Assembly (NCBI GenBank): GCA_963971285.1
Contig: OZ020248.1
Span: 23,581,873 to 23,645,872 of the forward strand
DNA length: 64,000 bases
Reading direction: 5' to 3'
From: Astropecten irregularis
Taxonomy: Eukaryota > Echinodermata > Asteroidea > Paxillosida > Astropectinidae
Part shown: positions 23,973-36,369 of the stretch, piece by piece
How positions within the stretch are numbered: position 1 is the first letter of the stretch
Layout: every line of letters starts with the position of its first letter
The notes under the pieces: model-generated
The model's database searches: none
What the model was told of the DNA's origin: nothing
What the model saw: the letters and a program-made list of their open reading frames with translations, nothing else
Program-made: the position numbers and the translations under genes

Positions 23973-24328
23973 TTAAAGGTAGTATCATACTTTGGTAAGA
24001 AACCAAAATAGAAATGTTCACAGATTTACCTATAACTTTATACAGGACTGGTGCCGGTAGAAACATACCGTTGAAAACTTTTCCGACTGAAATGGTGTAT
24101 TTATCCAGAAATTAGTAAAACAACAACCAAAAACCTTTTTGATCTTTTAAAAGATCAAAAATAAAAGAGAAAAGACTTCAGAAATACTGTGGCTGTTTTT
24201 CACTGTTTTCTCAAAAAGTGGGCACCGTATGGGACTGAAATTATCACAGATGACTGTTACTGTATCGTCCTTGATGATATTTTTGCTAATGAATCTGCAT
24301 TTCTTTGACAAAAATCAAAGTATGATAA
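23973..24328 (-). mobile_element. A-family MITE
   Basis: Left boundary GCTTAAAGGTAGTATC; reads as the inverse of the copy at 23443, 165 bp away. The distal end is truncated to AAAGTATGATAACT. Confidence 0.85.
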
Positions 24329-24329
24329 C

Positions 24330-24853
24330 TTGTCATACTTGGTAGGAAACCCAAAAAGAAATTTTCACAGATTTTGTTATTAAATAACTTACAGGGTATA
24401 AAGATGGTGCTGGTAGAATCATACCGTTAAAATGTTTAAAGATAAAAAGTACAAGAAAAATCGTTGGCGTTTTTCACTGTTTTCTCAAAAGGTGGGCACC
24501 GCATGAGACTTAAATTTTCACAGATGACTGTTACTGTATCTTCTTTGATATTTTTGCCAATGAATCTGTTTTTCTTTGACAAAAACGTATGATAAATGTA
24601 TGATATTACCATTATTAAAAGGTATAGGCCTACTAAAACAAAATACCGAAAACAGTTTTGATTTCCGAGATCAAAATCTCACAATAACAATAAATTACCT
24701 CACAATTTGGCGTATTGTAACGGGTTTTCGCTGTTTTCTACTGTTTCCAATGATCCATTGAGCTGAATATTTCACAGGTTTGTTTTCATTTCATGACAAG
24801 TCAAATTAAGAACAGACAGCAGCTGTTCTATCAACTTTACCAAAGTATGATAC
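24330..24853 (-). mobile_element. A-family fragment joined to a B-type fragment
   Basis: 24330-24616 is a diverged A copy lacking its central palindrome. From 24632 the sequence becomes B-like (ACCGAAAACAGTTTTGAT, GAGATCAAAA, GGGTTTTCGCTGTTTTCTAC), yet it ends at 24853 with the A terminus AAAGTATGATACTACC. Confidence 0.6.
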
Positions 24854-25570
24854 TACCATTAACAAACATATGCTAAGTTTATGGTAATTACATTCCACAG
24901 GTTAAAAACTCACGCGGCAACCCGACCTCTTTTCAAAAACCAAAATGCACAAAAAATAATAATCCTGTTTTTTAATGCATTTCCAATGTTTAACTATACC
25001 TGACCCTTAAACAAACACTCTCGTATATAGTGATTTTTAAAAGAAAATGGGTTAATATTCTATTAGCATCATAAATAGAAGTTCAGTATTCCCAGAAGCG
25101 TATGGGGATTTGAATGCATGAATTATAACTATTGTGGAGGAAAAACACGAGATTGCTTTTGCAGTGGGGTGGGAGTATTGATAAATCTGTTACGGATATT
25201 AGACAGATGGTTGATAGAAAATAACCGTAACCGCTCTGTGAACCCGTCCGACGTAATGGTGACGTATGGAGGGAGGGGGTTTTATATGTGTATACGTACG
25301 TGCGCGTTATACTGTCGCTCCCATCCCGCGTGCAAAAAACATGCACCAGTTTCAACTATTGAACCCATCGCATCGTGTGTGCAACATTGCATGTAACTTA
25401 ACTGTGTACATGAGCATGTTGTGTACATCATACAATAATGTAGATGGACTACTCATACATTGTAATGGCATTGGTAGGTATTGCTCCTTCACACAGCTAA
25501 GTTACTATCGCACCAGACAATCAGCCACACCACACTCAATTTTAGATTTCCATGTTCCATTTTAGGCCTA

Positions 25571-25616
25571 GTCACTCTCCTGAGGACGAACAGAGCACAC
25601 TGTTCGCAACGTCGAG
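25571..25616 (+). ncRNA. Hammerhead-like motif of a different subtype
   Basis: CCTGAGGA followed by a perfect 7-bp stem CGAACAG/CTGTTCG around AGCACA, then CAACGTCGAG. CUGANGA is exact; the GAAAC element is changed to GCAAC. Confidence 0.4.
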
Positions 25617-25830
25617 ATAATTCCATCGGTTCTTCTCAGAACCACACACTCTCACAGAAGAGATTACATGGTGTCACTGCAAGCATACCTTCTTTTAGTA
25701 TTTCCATCATGCATAGCTTCAAGTCTTATTTAGTATAGGACTACACCAAAACATCAAGCCTTATTCCCATATAAGGTCATTACAAGTAATAAACAGCTGC
25801 AAACTTTTTTTTAAATGCTTGAAGTTAGAA

Positions 25831-25875
25831 GGGCCTTACGCGTTTCGATCCTAGCAGGATCTTCATCGAAGGGTA
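25831..25875 (-). ncRNA. Hammerhead-like motif, second copy
   Basis: On the minus strand: CCCTTCGATGAAGATCC, loop TGCTA, GGATCGAAACGCGTAAGG. Stem I CCTT/AAGG and stem II pair; the core reads UCGAUGA instead of CUGAUGA. Followed by the shared GTAATAAACAGCTGC motif at 25788. Confidence 0.5.
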
Positions 25876-26237
25876 AATCGATAAAGATACTAATAAGGTT
25901 TTAGGGAGACAGGTTGATAGCATCTGAAAGTGAACATTTGGGAGACATCAGGAATTAGGGAGACATTTTGGTGTCTCCCTATAGCTATCAGCTACCTTTT
26001 AAAGAAATGTTATCGTCCATATTTTAATAGAAGACAGAGAATGATTTCAATATGAACATTATTTTCAAGTTCATTGGTTTGGAGGATGCTTAGAAATAAC
26101 TAAGTAAAGATTTGTGCACGACCCTATGGGGGATGCCTCCCTAAGTTACCCATCCTCGGTTATTACTACAAGTTATGTGGTATACCATACTATCTGTTTC
26201 AAAGAACCGCCAGACGCATGTACTGGGTTTTCGCTTT

Positions 26238-26392
26238 CAGGGGTCGATTTCACCAAACTTCGTAACTTACTATCAATCGTAGGACTTTGGATGCAATGAA
26301 GCCCTACGTGGAATGCCCTCCCCCTACGATGGGTTATCCTTCGTAACGCGAGTTACGATCGATCGCAGGGCTTCGTGAAATCGACCCCCATG
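26238..26392. repeat. D-family element
   Basis: Ends GGGGTCGATTTCACCAAACT and GCTTCGTGAAATCGACCCCC; inner GTTACGATCGATCGC. Confidence 0.85.
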
Positions 26393-28638
26393 AGATTCAA
26401 CCAAAATTGAACTTATCTGTGGGTCTGGAGTGGTTTATCGCTATATACAAGGACCACCTGTCCTTATAACGGGCAAGCTGTGAGTTTTTATTTATTAGTA
26501 CCCATTAACAACCTCCTTTGCTAGGTTTAAAGGGTGCCGACTTCTGTATAATAATAATAAAAAACCGCCCACACAAGGCACCTAAATGTGGGCCGGGTTC
26601 GCGTCCTCAAGTAAGGAAAGGGAAAATACGGATAGGAGGTGGATGGAGGAAATCAGGCGTGGGGGACTTCGGGGCAGCAACACGGCAGCTTGAAGCGAGC
26701 CTCGGCCCCCCTGCCTCGACAGGCAGTTAACCCATTAACCTCGCGAGGACACGCTGCCGACATATCCCCTGGGCCTCCCCACTAACCAGATGGAATGCAC
26801 TACTACAAGTAGCCTACAAGATCGAAGAGACGAAGAAAGGTCGATGCCGGGTGTTGTTAGGTTCGGAAAATCCAACGGATTTTATGGGAGCTATTTTATC
26901 TGCTTTTCGTATAACTGGGAGTGGAGTTTTGGAGGGGGAGTGATCGAGGTGCGACGTGACGAGATCATGGGTTCAGTGTACCCTGTTGACCCACTTTAAG
27001 AAACAACAACAACAACATTGGGCATCGTGCACGTGAACTTATTCCCTATTTCTAATTTGCCGGGGTAGTAGTATACATGCCTATCGCGACGACCGCGGTG
27101 GCGTCCTTTTCGTTCCCCTGCACCGCGGTTCAGTTTCTTTGATCCCGTCACCGTCTTCTCCCAGGAATGCTTGTTTGTTTTGGCAATTGTATAATTTAAG
27201 AGGAATTTCAGACCTACTTCAATGCACGTTCCTAGTCTCGTGGAAGTGTACATAATATTATTGTTCTCGGAAATCCGGTGCAAGCACGGGCCAGGCTGGG
27301 CCGCGCCGAGCCAGGACGGGGTTCAACGCCGGGAAGGTCACGTCAGGGTCCCCGTGATTGGGAGCTAGCGTCTGGTCCGATCCTCCGTTCCCTCCCATCA
27401 CGTTCACGGTCCGGATGGCCTTCACCAGGTGCCAGTCGGTATGGACGGCGTTCTTTCAGGGGCAGTTTTTACCACCTGTGTTTGGCATTTCCCACACGTA
27501 AATGATATTTGAGACGACTCGGTGAATGGAATGCTTCCTCTTTGGGCGGCTTGGGAGGCCGGCGCGATGTTAATATGAGAACCGGATGTTGCAGATTATA
27601 GAAAAACTACATTTTCTGGTATAATTTATAGACGCAATTTGTGCTATCGATGATGCTTTTGGAGGCATTCTCTTACGTCAATGGGCCAGGTGCAGAAGAA
27701 ATCAAACCGAGCTCTGCCAGCGGATGCTGCGCAACTCTTCTCAGAAATCAAAGCCAAATCCTCCACGTGCCATCATCCAAGGAGGATGGCCTTCCGTCGT
27801 TCTAGGCCCAGCGTATTTGGAACATTCTAGAGGGGCGTTATACGGAGCATTCTGGAAGGGCAATACGGCCCAGGGCTGATCTGGCGGCTCGAAACGAAGG
27901 CATTCCAAGCTCGCGAACCTCGCTCGGCCCCGTCGTGGTCCCCTTGGCATCAATCCAACCACGCGATCTCCTTCGCCCAGCGCCATTAACCGATTATTTT
28001 CTTTGGGTCCACAGTTTCTTGTCCTCTATCCTTCATACAAATTCAGTCTTGGCTCAGCAGCCAAAAGACTCCACTCCCGAAATCTCCAATAATTTCCCCA
28101 AGAGGTAACACAGTGCCAACGCACTCATCAAGTTACCCGTAAGCCGACAACAGGCAAAGCACATTCAATTCGCGTAAACAATCAATTAAACCGATGATAG
28201 TATTATGAAGAAGAAAATAATACTCTGTCATTTTCATCAATCCCATACAAAATATTTATACTCGGCTTCTCACCATACCCCAACCAGAGCTTTTAGCTAG
28301 GAGCGTGGGCCGTAAGGTGGTTGACCAAAGCTGCAGCTCAAGATATAAACTTGCTGTGTATCTGTCAGCATATCAATCTTCTTAAATCGTAAACATTTTT
28401 GTGTTTTTTTTTGTCTCTATGATGACATTTAGGAAGGCGCGGGATTCCTACTTTGTTTTCTTTACCGTGTCCTTATCATGATTGCATTTTCATTTAGATT
28501 GAATTCGAGAAGGAGTGATTTTTGATAGCCTTTTTAGACTCACGGCTTCGTTTTTATGGGTCTGGGCTCCCAAATGCGGCTGCTAGTGGCAGTTTCTCCG
28601 GACTTTTGTTTAATTAGAGGCACGGCGTTACCTGTAAT

Positions 28639-28833
28639 TAAAGGGAGCATACAGGATTTGCAAGGCCTCCAAAACAAATTTATTGAGTTTGAGACAGAAA
28701 ATGGACTCAACAGTTCGTAAACAGTGCAAACAGTCACCATGGGAAATCTTGGTTCATCAGATGCTTGGTTGTTCAAGCAAATCAAGATTTACTGTCTTTT
28801 TCAAAAGATCGTTCGTCCGAACGATTTTTGGAA
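28639..28833 (+). mobile_element. TTAA-type element (TTAAAGGGAGCA family), right-truncated
   Basis: Starts TTAAAGGGAGCATACAGGAT. About 190 bp match 35503-35672 closely (TTCGTAAACAGTGCAAACAG, CACCATGGGAAATCTTGGTT, GATCGTTCGTCCGAACGAT). Confidence 0.75.
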
Positions 28834-28851
28834 CAAACATAAAGTAAACTA

Positions 28852-29024
28852 TTCTTCATGTTTTATAAGAAAAATCAAGTCGGGTTTCCGCTAATTTTCT
28901 CGTGACTCAGATGTCCGATTGAGCTCAAATTTTCACAGATTCATCATTTCATGTATACATGTTTGATCAGACAAAGTATGAGTGCAGTCCTGTGACCTTT
29001 ACCAATCATGTATTGTACCTTTAA
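28852..29024 (-). mobile_element. B-family fragment
   Basis: Only the B-specific half remains: TTTTATAAGAAAAATCAAGT, then GATTGAGCTCAAATTTTCAC, ending ACCAATCATGTATTGTACCT at a TTAA. It lies directly after the 28639 duplicated segment. Confidence 0.7.
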
Positions 29025-29752
29025 GAGTCTATACACGCTGCAATGTGCATTTATATGGGTAAGCATTGGCCATTTTGAACCTTTGTCGAAGCAGCCCAAA
29101 ACCTATGATGTAGAATGATGGAGCCTCTCCCTATACCTCCCCCTCGACTCCCAACTCAGCCATAAAACCCACAGAAGCCCTTTGAGGAAATCTCCCTTCT
29201 TTAGCCCTTCTTTAGCTAGACAACGTGGGCGCGATTTCCATTGCTGATTATTAAAAAAAAAACTTAGAAAGATGAAGGAGGGGAAAAAAAGACGGGAGAT
29301 ACTTTCATCTTCATATAATACTCTACGGGGGCGTTGGATTTAACGCTCAGGGAAAACACTAGATGAGAACGAGCTTCTGCGGTTTGTTTGACGCATTCCG
29401 TGTTTTGCCGTGTGCCATTCACCTCGTGCATGCTTTTGCAGAGCTATAGACGACCTGAAATGACCCCAGGGTACAGCAGCCTCAAAGCACGGACTATACA
29501 GGCTTCTAACAGCCCGTCAATGTTCAAACCAGAAAGACTTGAAATAGGCATATTAGATCCCTTTTGAAGTTTGTTCTTGTTCCTCGTCAAAGAAGGGGGC
29601 TTGTGTGGGAGGATCCTGCATCAATGGAAGTTGGAATAGTTAGGGGGTTATCTCCCTCTTCCCATTCCCAGGAAATCGGTGGTCACAATGTTCGTGGGTG
29701 TTAAACCGAAATCTCGCCCTACTCGCGGTGTATCTGAGATTCCTTAGTTTAT

Positions 29753-30560
29753 TTGGAAAGAAAAGGAAACGTAGGAATACGAGGAAATGAAAAAGAAATT
29801 GACCAGAACACAAAAAAGAAATACATAGATCGAGAGGAAAAGGCAAAGAAAAAAAAAGAGAAGGAAAAGGAAGTGGAAGTGGAAGTGGAAATGGAAAAAA
29901 GCAAAGGAAATTTGAAAAGGCAAAGGAAAAGGTAAAGGGAAAAGGCAACAGAAAAAGGGAAAAGGCAAAGGAAAAAAGAGAAGGAAAAGGAAGTGGAAGT
30001 GGAAATGGAAATGGAAAAAGCAAAGGAAATTTGAAAAGGCAAAGGAAAAGGTAACAGGAAAAGGTAACAGGAAAAGGGAAAAGTCAAAGGGAAAACTCAA
30101 AGGGAAAAGGCAAAGGAAAAAGAACTGAAGGCAAAAGTAAAAGAGAAAAGGCAAAAGGAAAAGAAAAAAGGCAAAAGAAAAAGGTAAAGGAAAAGGCAAA
30201 AGAAAAAGAGAAAAAGGCAACCGGAAAAGCAAAGGAAAAGCTAAGAAAAAGGGCAAAGGAGCAAAGGCAAAGGTCACAGGGAAATGAAAAGGGAAAAGAC
30301 AAATGAAAAGGAAAAGGAAACTTGGGAGAGGAAAGGAAAGGAAAAGGAAAGCAAGAAAAAGGGAAAAACTTGGACTGAAGGAAAACGGAAAGCGTAAACC
30401 TGGAAAAAGGAAAAGGACTGAAACTTGCCCGGGAAAAAGGAAAAAACTTGGAAATAGGAGAAAAATTTGAAAAATTGAGAAAAGGGAAAAACTTGAAAAA
30501 TTGGAGTGACAAAATGGAAAAAGGCAAAAGGCAAAATGGAAAAGGGAAAAAGGAGGCTTT
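29753..30560 (+). repeat. Purine-rich GGAAAAG/GCAAAGG tract, about 800 bp
   Basis: The plus strand is dominated by A and G, with units such as GGCAAAGGAAAAGG and GGAAGTGGAAGTGGAAATGG. A block of about 120 bases is repeated (29860-29935 and 29975-30050). The open frames across it are low-complexity artefacts. Confidence 0.9.
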
Positions 30561-31490
30561 TCGCTGTGTCTATGATGTAACTTGTCCCAACTTTACCTGG
30601 CAAAATGTGCTTATGAACCTTGGGCGAAAAGGCGTATACAGGGGTCTGGTAAAAATAGAACCGTTGCTAATGGGTACCTTAGACCAAACAAAACAATACA
30701 AAACAAAAACCGTAATATAAACAAACAAACAAAAAACCGGATGCAAAGGGACACTTCTTGCGTCAACAAAATCGAACGCTCTAATTCACTGGATAAAGCT
30801 GCCCAAGGTTCCCATGCCGTTCCCAGGAAAGGGAGCTTAGGCCGGTACTGAGTGGGGGACAAATGATGCATTATTTATTGATGTCACAAAATTCCAGACG
30901 GGGATAGAGAAGAAAAGGACTCCCAAACACAAGGATGCAATCAATCATTGGGCTCACATATTGCACATACCTCAATTAGTGTCCCTATTAATAAGTAATT
31001 GGGCTAAAATTACATTGCACGCACTCAGGCAATCGTTAATCAACCGTGGTCCGAAGAAGAAGAAAAAAATGTCAAAGTTCTAAATAATTGTACAAGCCCT
31101 GTGTTGTGATGTTGTGGGTATATTTATAGAATGCTTTAACACATTTTCCCATCATACAATACACTAGAGGGGTAATTATCAGAGAGCCCATTTCACGTCA
31201 TCACCAGACCGGAAATAATGTAGCATTACTATCTCTCATTCAAACTGTCTGGGTTTTTGTGTAGGCTTATAGGTCGGTTGCCAGGGATGACCGGAGGAGA
31301 GCTGGCCATGGCATGGGGGAAAGATCGGGCAGTGACCCCGACCCAAATCACGGTGTAGTACGGTGGGGGAAGATGGAGCGGTGCTCTGATGCTATCGCGA
31401 ACGGGATGGCTATAGAGTGGGACGACGTGCTTAGTGATGGTGGTCAGTAATTTCATCCACGTTCATTATAACCATGAAATTTCTGCAAGT

Positions 31491-31848
31491 TAAAGGTTAT
31501 ATTATACTTTGGGGTTTTTTCAAAGAAAATACAGATTCATGGGCAAAGATATCAAGGAAGATACAATCACAGTCATCTGTGAAAATTGATGCCCACTTTT
31601 TGAGAAAATCGTGGAAAACTGCCACAGTATTTCTTAAGTCTTTTTTCTTTTATTTTTGATCTTTTTTGAAAAAATCAAAAAGATTTTCGGTCGTTGTTTT
31701 ACTAATTTCTGGATAAATACAGCTTTTCAGGCGGAAACATTTTAATGGTAGGTTTCTACCAGCACCATCTTCATACCCTGAAAGTTATACGTAAATCTGT
31801 GAAAATTTCTGTTTTGGTTTCTTACCAAAGTATGATACTACCTTTAAC
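31491..31848 (+). mobile_element. A-family MITE
   Basis: TTAA on both sides. The central palindrome is altered to GATCTTTTTTGAAAAAATC. The right boundary runs directly into a C-family fragment. Confidence 0.85.
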
Positions 31849-32012
31849 AGGGTTAATAACAACCAAATTTCGATTTGTGATACTGTTCTTTGGCTATCGG
31901 TTCGCTATAACCATGGATATCAAATGAAATTTTTTTAATGGTGGTTTGTTTCATTGAGCAAGACAGTTGTGCGAAGCATTTTTCTGAACAGTCAATGAAA
32001 TTGGCTCCAGAG
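31849..32012 (-). mobile_element. C-family half copy
   Basis: CAGGGTTAATAACAACCAAA to GTCAATGAAATTGGCTCC; one terminus only. Confidence 0.6.
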
Positions 32013-32666
32013 CAAATAGCACTTAGCGTTTTGCGCTTAAAATCCCCACAAAGAGAGAGAAAAAACCCCTCAGAAAGACTATAGTGCATTTTTTTGGCAG
32101 GGTGCCAAGCTAATCTTGCCGTTTTTGGCAGGGTGCCAAGATATAACCATGCCGACCGCACCGCATGCACGCACGGCATCGGCTAATAGGTTAGGCCTTC
32201 GTCCCGGTTCATCATTTTCCAGGAATACTTCATTCTCTTTTATAATATCCGTGCATGCAGCTATAAGTGGGAATCTTTTTGGCGGGATGACATTTCGCCT
32301 GAGCCGTGAGAGCTCGCTATTTATTAAAGGGCGGCCATTTTCTTAATCGAGGGGATTCGAGGCTGTAATTTAAAAACAAATCCTGACTTTTATTCCCAGG
32401 AGCTATTATAGGGCTACTGGGAACAGAATTCCCGCCAAATTCGGTCAAGGAGATTAAGAAAAGCCTGATTTGTTTGGCTGTTTTCAAAATGTTACCGAGG
32501 TGAAGTCTGACGTCTGAATGTCATCCATGTTCGCGAAAATAAAGGCCATGTTACCTGCATTTCTGGCAGGTCTTTTAAAACTGTGTTAGTGAAGTAAAAG
32601 TGAATTCACGTTTGGTAGTGACTGTTTGAATGCTGCTCCTATATGGTGATTTGGCGATCATAATGA

Positions 32667-32872
32667 AAATACCGTTTCATTGTTTTCTCAAAAGGTACCA
32701 TAGGCACCGTATGGACTGACAATTTCACAGATGACTGTTGCTCATAGAGCTATATCAAAATTAATTTTAATATAGCTCTATGCTGTTGCTGTATCTTACT
32801 TGATAGTTTTGCCCATAAATCTGCATTTTCTTTGACAGAAACTGAGCAAAGTATATGAAGCTATACCTTTAA
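32667..32872 (-). mobile_element. A-family half copy
   Basis: Keeps only the A-specific half (GGCACCGTATGGACTGACAA to AGCTATACCTTTAAAGG). Interrupted at 32743-32782 by a small hairpin insertion. Confidence 0.7.
32743..32782. mobile_element. 40-bp hairpin insertion with 8-bp target duplication
   Basis: Perfect terminal inverted repeats CATAGAGCTATAT / ATATAGCTCTATG surround a 14-base AT-rich spacer. The insert is flanked by the direct repeat CTGTTGCT (32735-32742 and 32783-32790), where other A copies have a single CTGTTGCTGTATC. Confidence 0.8.
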
Positions 32873-33266
32873 AGGTATAATACATGATAGGTAAAAGTCA
32901 CAGAACAGCACTCACACTTTGTCTAATGATCCCACAATGTAGGCCGGGCCTACATAAAATAATAAAACTGTGAAAATGTGAGCTCAATCGGACATCTGAG
33001 TCACGAGAAAATAGCGAAAACCCGATCTCAATTTGTCTTATGAAACATTATTTCATAAAGAATGGTTTTGATCTTACTCCGAGATCAAAACTGTTTTCGG
33101 TCAAGTTACTAATTTCTGGATAAACACATGTACAGCATTTCACAGGCGGAAATATTGTAACAGTATGTTTCTACCAACACCATCTTTATACCCTGAAAGT
33201 CATACGTAAATATGTGAACATTTCTGTTTTGGTATGTTACCAATCCTGTACTGTACCTTGAAAGCA
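32873..33266 (+). mobile_element. B-family MITE
   Basis: Begins AGGTATAATACATGATAGGT, ends ACCAATCCTGTACTGTACCT. Abuts the A half copy at a shared TTTAAAGG. Confidence 0.8.
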
Positions 33267-33324
33267 TATGTCTAGCTAAATATCAACATGATATCAGGAC
33301 AATGTATCTCTCATCTTAACTTCA

Positions 33325-33370
33325 GCCTTTGAGAAAGATCCTGCTAGGATCGAAACGTGTCAGGCCCTCC
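33325..33370 (+). ncRNA. Hammerhead-like motif, Penelope-type terminal sequence
   Basis: Order: GCC(T), TTGAGAAAGATCC, loop TGCTA, GGATCGAAAC, GTGTC, AGGC. Stem II GATCC/GGATC is perfect, GAAAC is intact, and outer GCCT/AGGC pair as stem I. The CUGANGA core is altered at two positions, so cleavage is doubtful. Confidence 0.5.
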
Positions 33371-34329
33371 TAACTTAAAGCATATCTCTCATCTTCCTAT
33401 ACTGATTAGTTTACTCACACCACGCTGCATTGTGCATGTATACGTGACTACGTCTCCACCATTGTAAGATCACAAATCCCATATGATGTATTGATTTCGT
33501 TCATCCCTGCTAATCATCACTATAGGCAGATTTGGCATTATTGTAGAATGTTGGACGGCATCCAACACGGATGGCCAGGTCGCATTATGATTAAACCAGG
33601 TCTACGATGAATTGAAACGCAAGGCCAAAAAGGTGCCTAGTCACGTGTCAAAACAAAACTTCCGCCTGTGGGATCCGGGAGGGGTACATGATTACATCAA
33701 GTCTAGCTAGCTTGGCGCGGAAGCCGTGCCGTCATCAACCGGAGTACGAGACCGGCCAAGGTTGTTTGATCGCCCCGGGGGCCAGGGACCTTCGGCCGGC
33801 CGAACCAGCTGCGTCCTGGCCTGATGAGGCCGGCCTGAGACACACTACGTACGGCTCACGGAGAAACAACTTGAATTCCCTACAATTACTAACTCCTTCT
33901 ACTTCCTACGGGCGGGGTGTTCGTCAATCGCTCGATCGATTCTTATCTCGTTCCGTATACTCTGATTGCTATGAGACCTTGGAGAGGGGCCCCTGGTGAC
34001 TCTACTGTCTGCCGCAGCAGCAGCGAAGGTTACAAAAACACAAACCCAACACTCTCATGACAGAACACAAGCGGGGCTATGTTTGAAGAAAATTACTATC
34101 TTGTCAGGTTGATTTACTGGTTACAAGAGATGCCAATTTGTTTCCATCACCGGGACGGTATTACTAGTGGCCATGAGCTGTAATACTGTTTTATAGCTCC
34201 ATGGTAGAGCCTACTACAATATGTTTCCTAATTATATTTACCATAATTATTAACTAAGGTAGCCATGACCATTCTTTCATAACAACACCAACTCATCGCT
34301 ACGTCTTCGCAATCCTGATAATTCTGGAA

Positions 34330-34474
34330 CCTGGGTCGATTTCACGAAGCCCTACGATCGATCGCAACTCAAGTTACGAAGGATAACCCATCGTATCCTA
34401 CGTAGGGCTGCATTGTATCCTACGTCCTACGATTGATAGTAAATTACGATGAGTTTGGTGAAATAGACACCTCT
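34330..34474. repeat. D-family element
   Basis: GGGTCGATTTCACGAAGCCC ... GTTTGGTGAAATAGACACC, inverse orientation to the 26238 copy. Confidence 0.85.
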
Positions 34475-35502
34475 TCGTGTACAGCCCAAAAGCTCGACAG
34501 TCAGTCGACATTATGACACTAGTGTTGTAGCCGAGTCCTTGCAACCCGAGTCCGACTCCCGAGTCTTTGCCATCCGGGTCCGGGATCGAGTCCTCCAGCA
34601 CTAATTTCCATGTTACATGCATTTCTTCAGCAACACATTGCCACCACCTTCGCAAAAATATGACACTGGAATACGAAGCCCATGACATTTTCAAAAATTG
34701 CGCCTGGAACCTTTATACCCGAATCCCCTCACATCGTACCAACGTATAGCCTATACCTCTGATGGCCGAGTTTTAACGAACCTCTCTTTACCTATTCTGA
34801 GTGGGCTGACTTAGACAGTATCATGCCTATCCATGAATGTCTATTACATGACTCCTTGAACTTTTATCACACAACTCAATCATGTGGGTTGTAATAATAC
34901 ATGATGATACAAAAAAAAAGTCTTTTCATGGCCGAACGCTCTCCCCTCCCACACAGACAGACACAAGATGGGAACGGACACTGTATGCTAGCTTGATCGA
35001 GGAACTGAAAGTTTGTCTGCCTTTGCAGGAGACAGCAAACCTAGACAATCTCGAATCGGAATTGACTTGTGGAATTAAGAGGAGATATTAATACGTACGC
35101 CGTGCGTTGTGAACGCACAACAACCCAGACTATAGTCAATACATGAATACCGTAACCCGTGGTCGTATAGGAAAACGGAGGAAGCATTTTACGTTCATAC
35201 ACGACCAAGATTAGGGAGGAGGTTTACGAATCGTTCCCAGAGGCGTGCTACATCATGCATGCTAATACCCAATCTCCGGGTATTAAATGGAGCATTCTAG
35301 ACAAAAGCAGAAAGAAGCTGCAAGTTGAATGAGCTGTTAAAAATGTCCAATTAAAAGGAGCAAAGTAGTTGTTTTTTAAGGTGTCAGACAATTAATCCTT
35401 AATTATGCCAAGCGAGGAGACACATATAGCCGTCCAAAAGCACCCTACATCTAAATTTCCTTGGTTTAAAGTTCAAACACGCTGTAAGGTTGGATATAAG
35501 GC

Positions 35503-35879
35503 AGCGTACAGGATTTGCAAGGCCTCCAAAACACGTTTGAGACAGAAAATGGACTCAAAAGTTCGTAAACAGTGCAAACAGTCACCATGGGAAATCTTGG
35601 TTCATCAGATGCTGGGGTTTTCACGGAAATCAAGATTTAGTGTCTTTTAAAAAGATCGCTCGTCCGAACGATTTAGTAGCATTTCGAAAGCGTGGCTCCG
35701 TGAAGGGTTCGGAGTGGGGCAAGATTATTTCGGCCGTAATTTCTGCTATCCAGATGAACAAAGCGTAAAAAGGTACATGAAACAACGTCTGTAAGGAAGT
35801 TTAAGACCTTCACTTCTGTTTAAGTACCAAATTCAGCCAAAACGTACATCTTTGCAAATTCTATGTGCTCCCTTTAAGT
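35503..35879 (+). mobile_element. TTAA-type element (TTAAAGGGAGCA family), left-truncated
   Basis: Continues past the shared 170 bp to a right end GCAAATTCTATGTGCTCCCT followed by TTAA, the inverse of the left end seen at 28639. Together the two copies define both termini. Confidence 0.75.
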
Positions 35880-36369
35880 CTTTTCTATAGGCCTATGCAT
35901 CCTTCCTTAAAACCGGGCGCGACAATATTGGCAGTCTGTGACAACGTACGGTCATAACAAGTATAATCTGTCAGCATGTTATACATAGGATTCTGTTGAA
36001 TGCCCCCATCCATTTCTTTCCCCTTCATTTTTGTCACTGACATTTTCATCCTCGGCGTCTACGGATGAGTGGGTCACGGTTTGGAGCAATTTCCGTTTCC
36101 ATTACGAGCATGTTCATCCATCTTAGGTGCCGTTTGCCTCTCCCGTGCGGCTTCCCATTAAAGAAGTGGATTGTCAGGGGCGATGTAACAAATTTTGCCC
36201 CCTATCAACCCACACCGTACCACCTGATGATGGTGCATCAGTATAATGTATCTGCTTGTCATTGGGAGTTTATACAGCGCGCCTGACATAGGTGATAACC
36301 GATGTCACCGATGTGTGCTTTTTGCAGCGGTCATAAGGTCGCCAGCCCCAGGCGAGTGGTTTGTGTTGG

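Larger units (their letters stand above)
24860..28630. other. Gene-poor, GC-rich patches of unknown origin
   Basis: Holds two hammerhead-like motifs and a D element. 26560-27990 is unusually GC-rich for the window. The minus-strand frame at about 27466-27270 (containing AVHTDWHLVKAIRTVNVMGG) is open but preceded by a stop and a weak acceptor. Confidence 0.45.

Noticed and set aside
27270-27466. Minus-strand exon-like frame with AVHTDWHLVKAIRTVNVMGG
   Set aside because: GC-rich DNA opens frames easily; a stop lies just before it, the acceptor is weak, and no partner exon or family match was found. Kept only as a note.
29640-30603. Phe/Leu/Pro-rich minus-strand frames up to 177 codons
   Set aside because: Low-complexity reading of the purine-rich tract, overlapping in several frames.
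33688-33999. 103-codon plus-strand frame
   Set aside because: No motif, no splice context, and the region is GC-rich with repeat-like surroundings.
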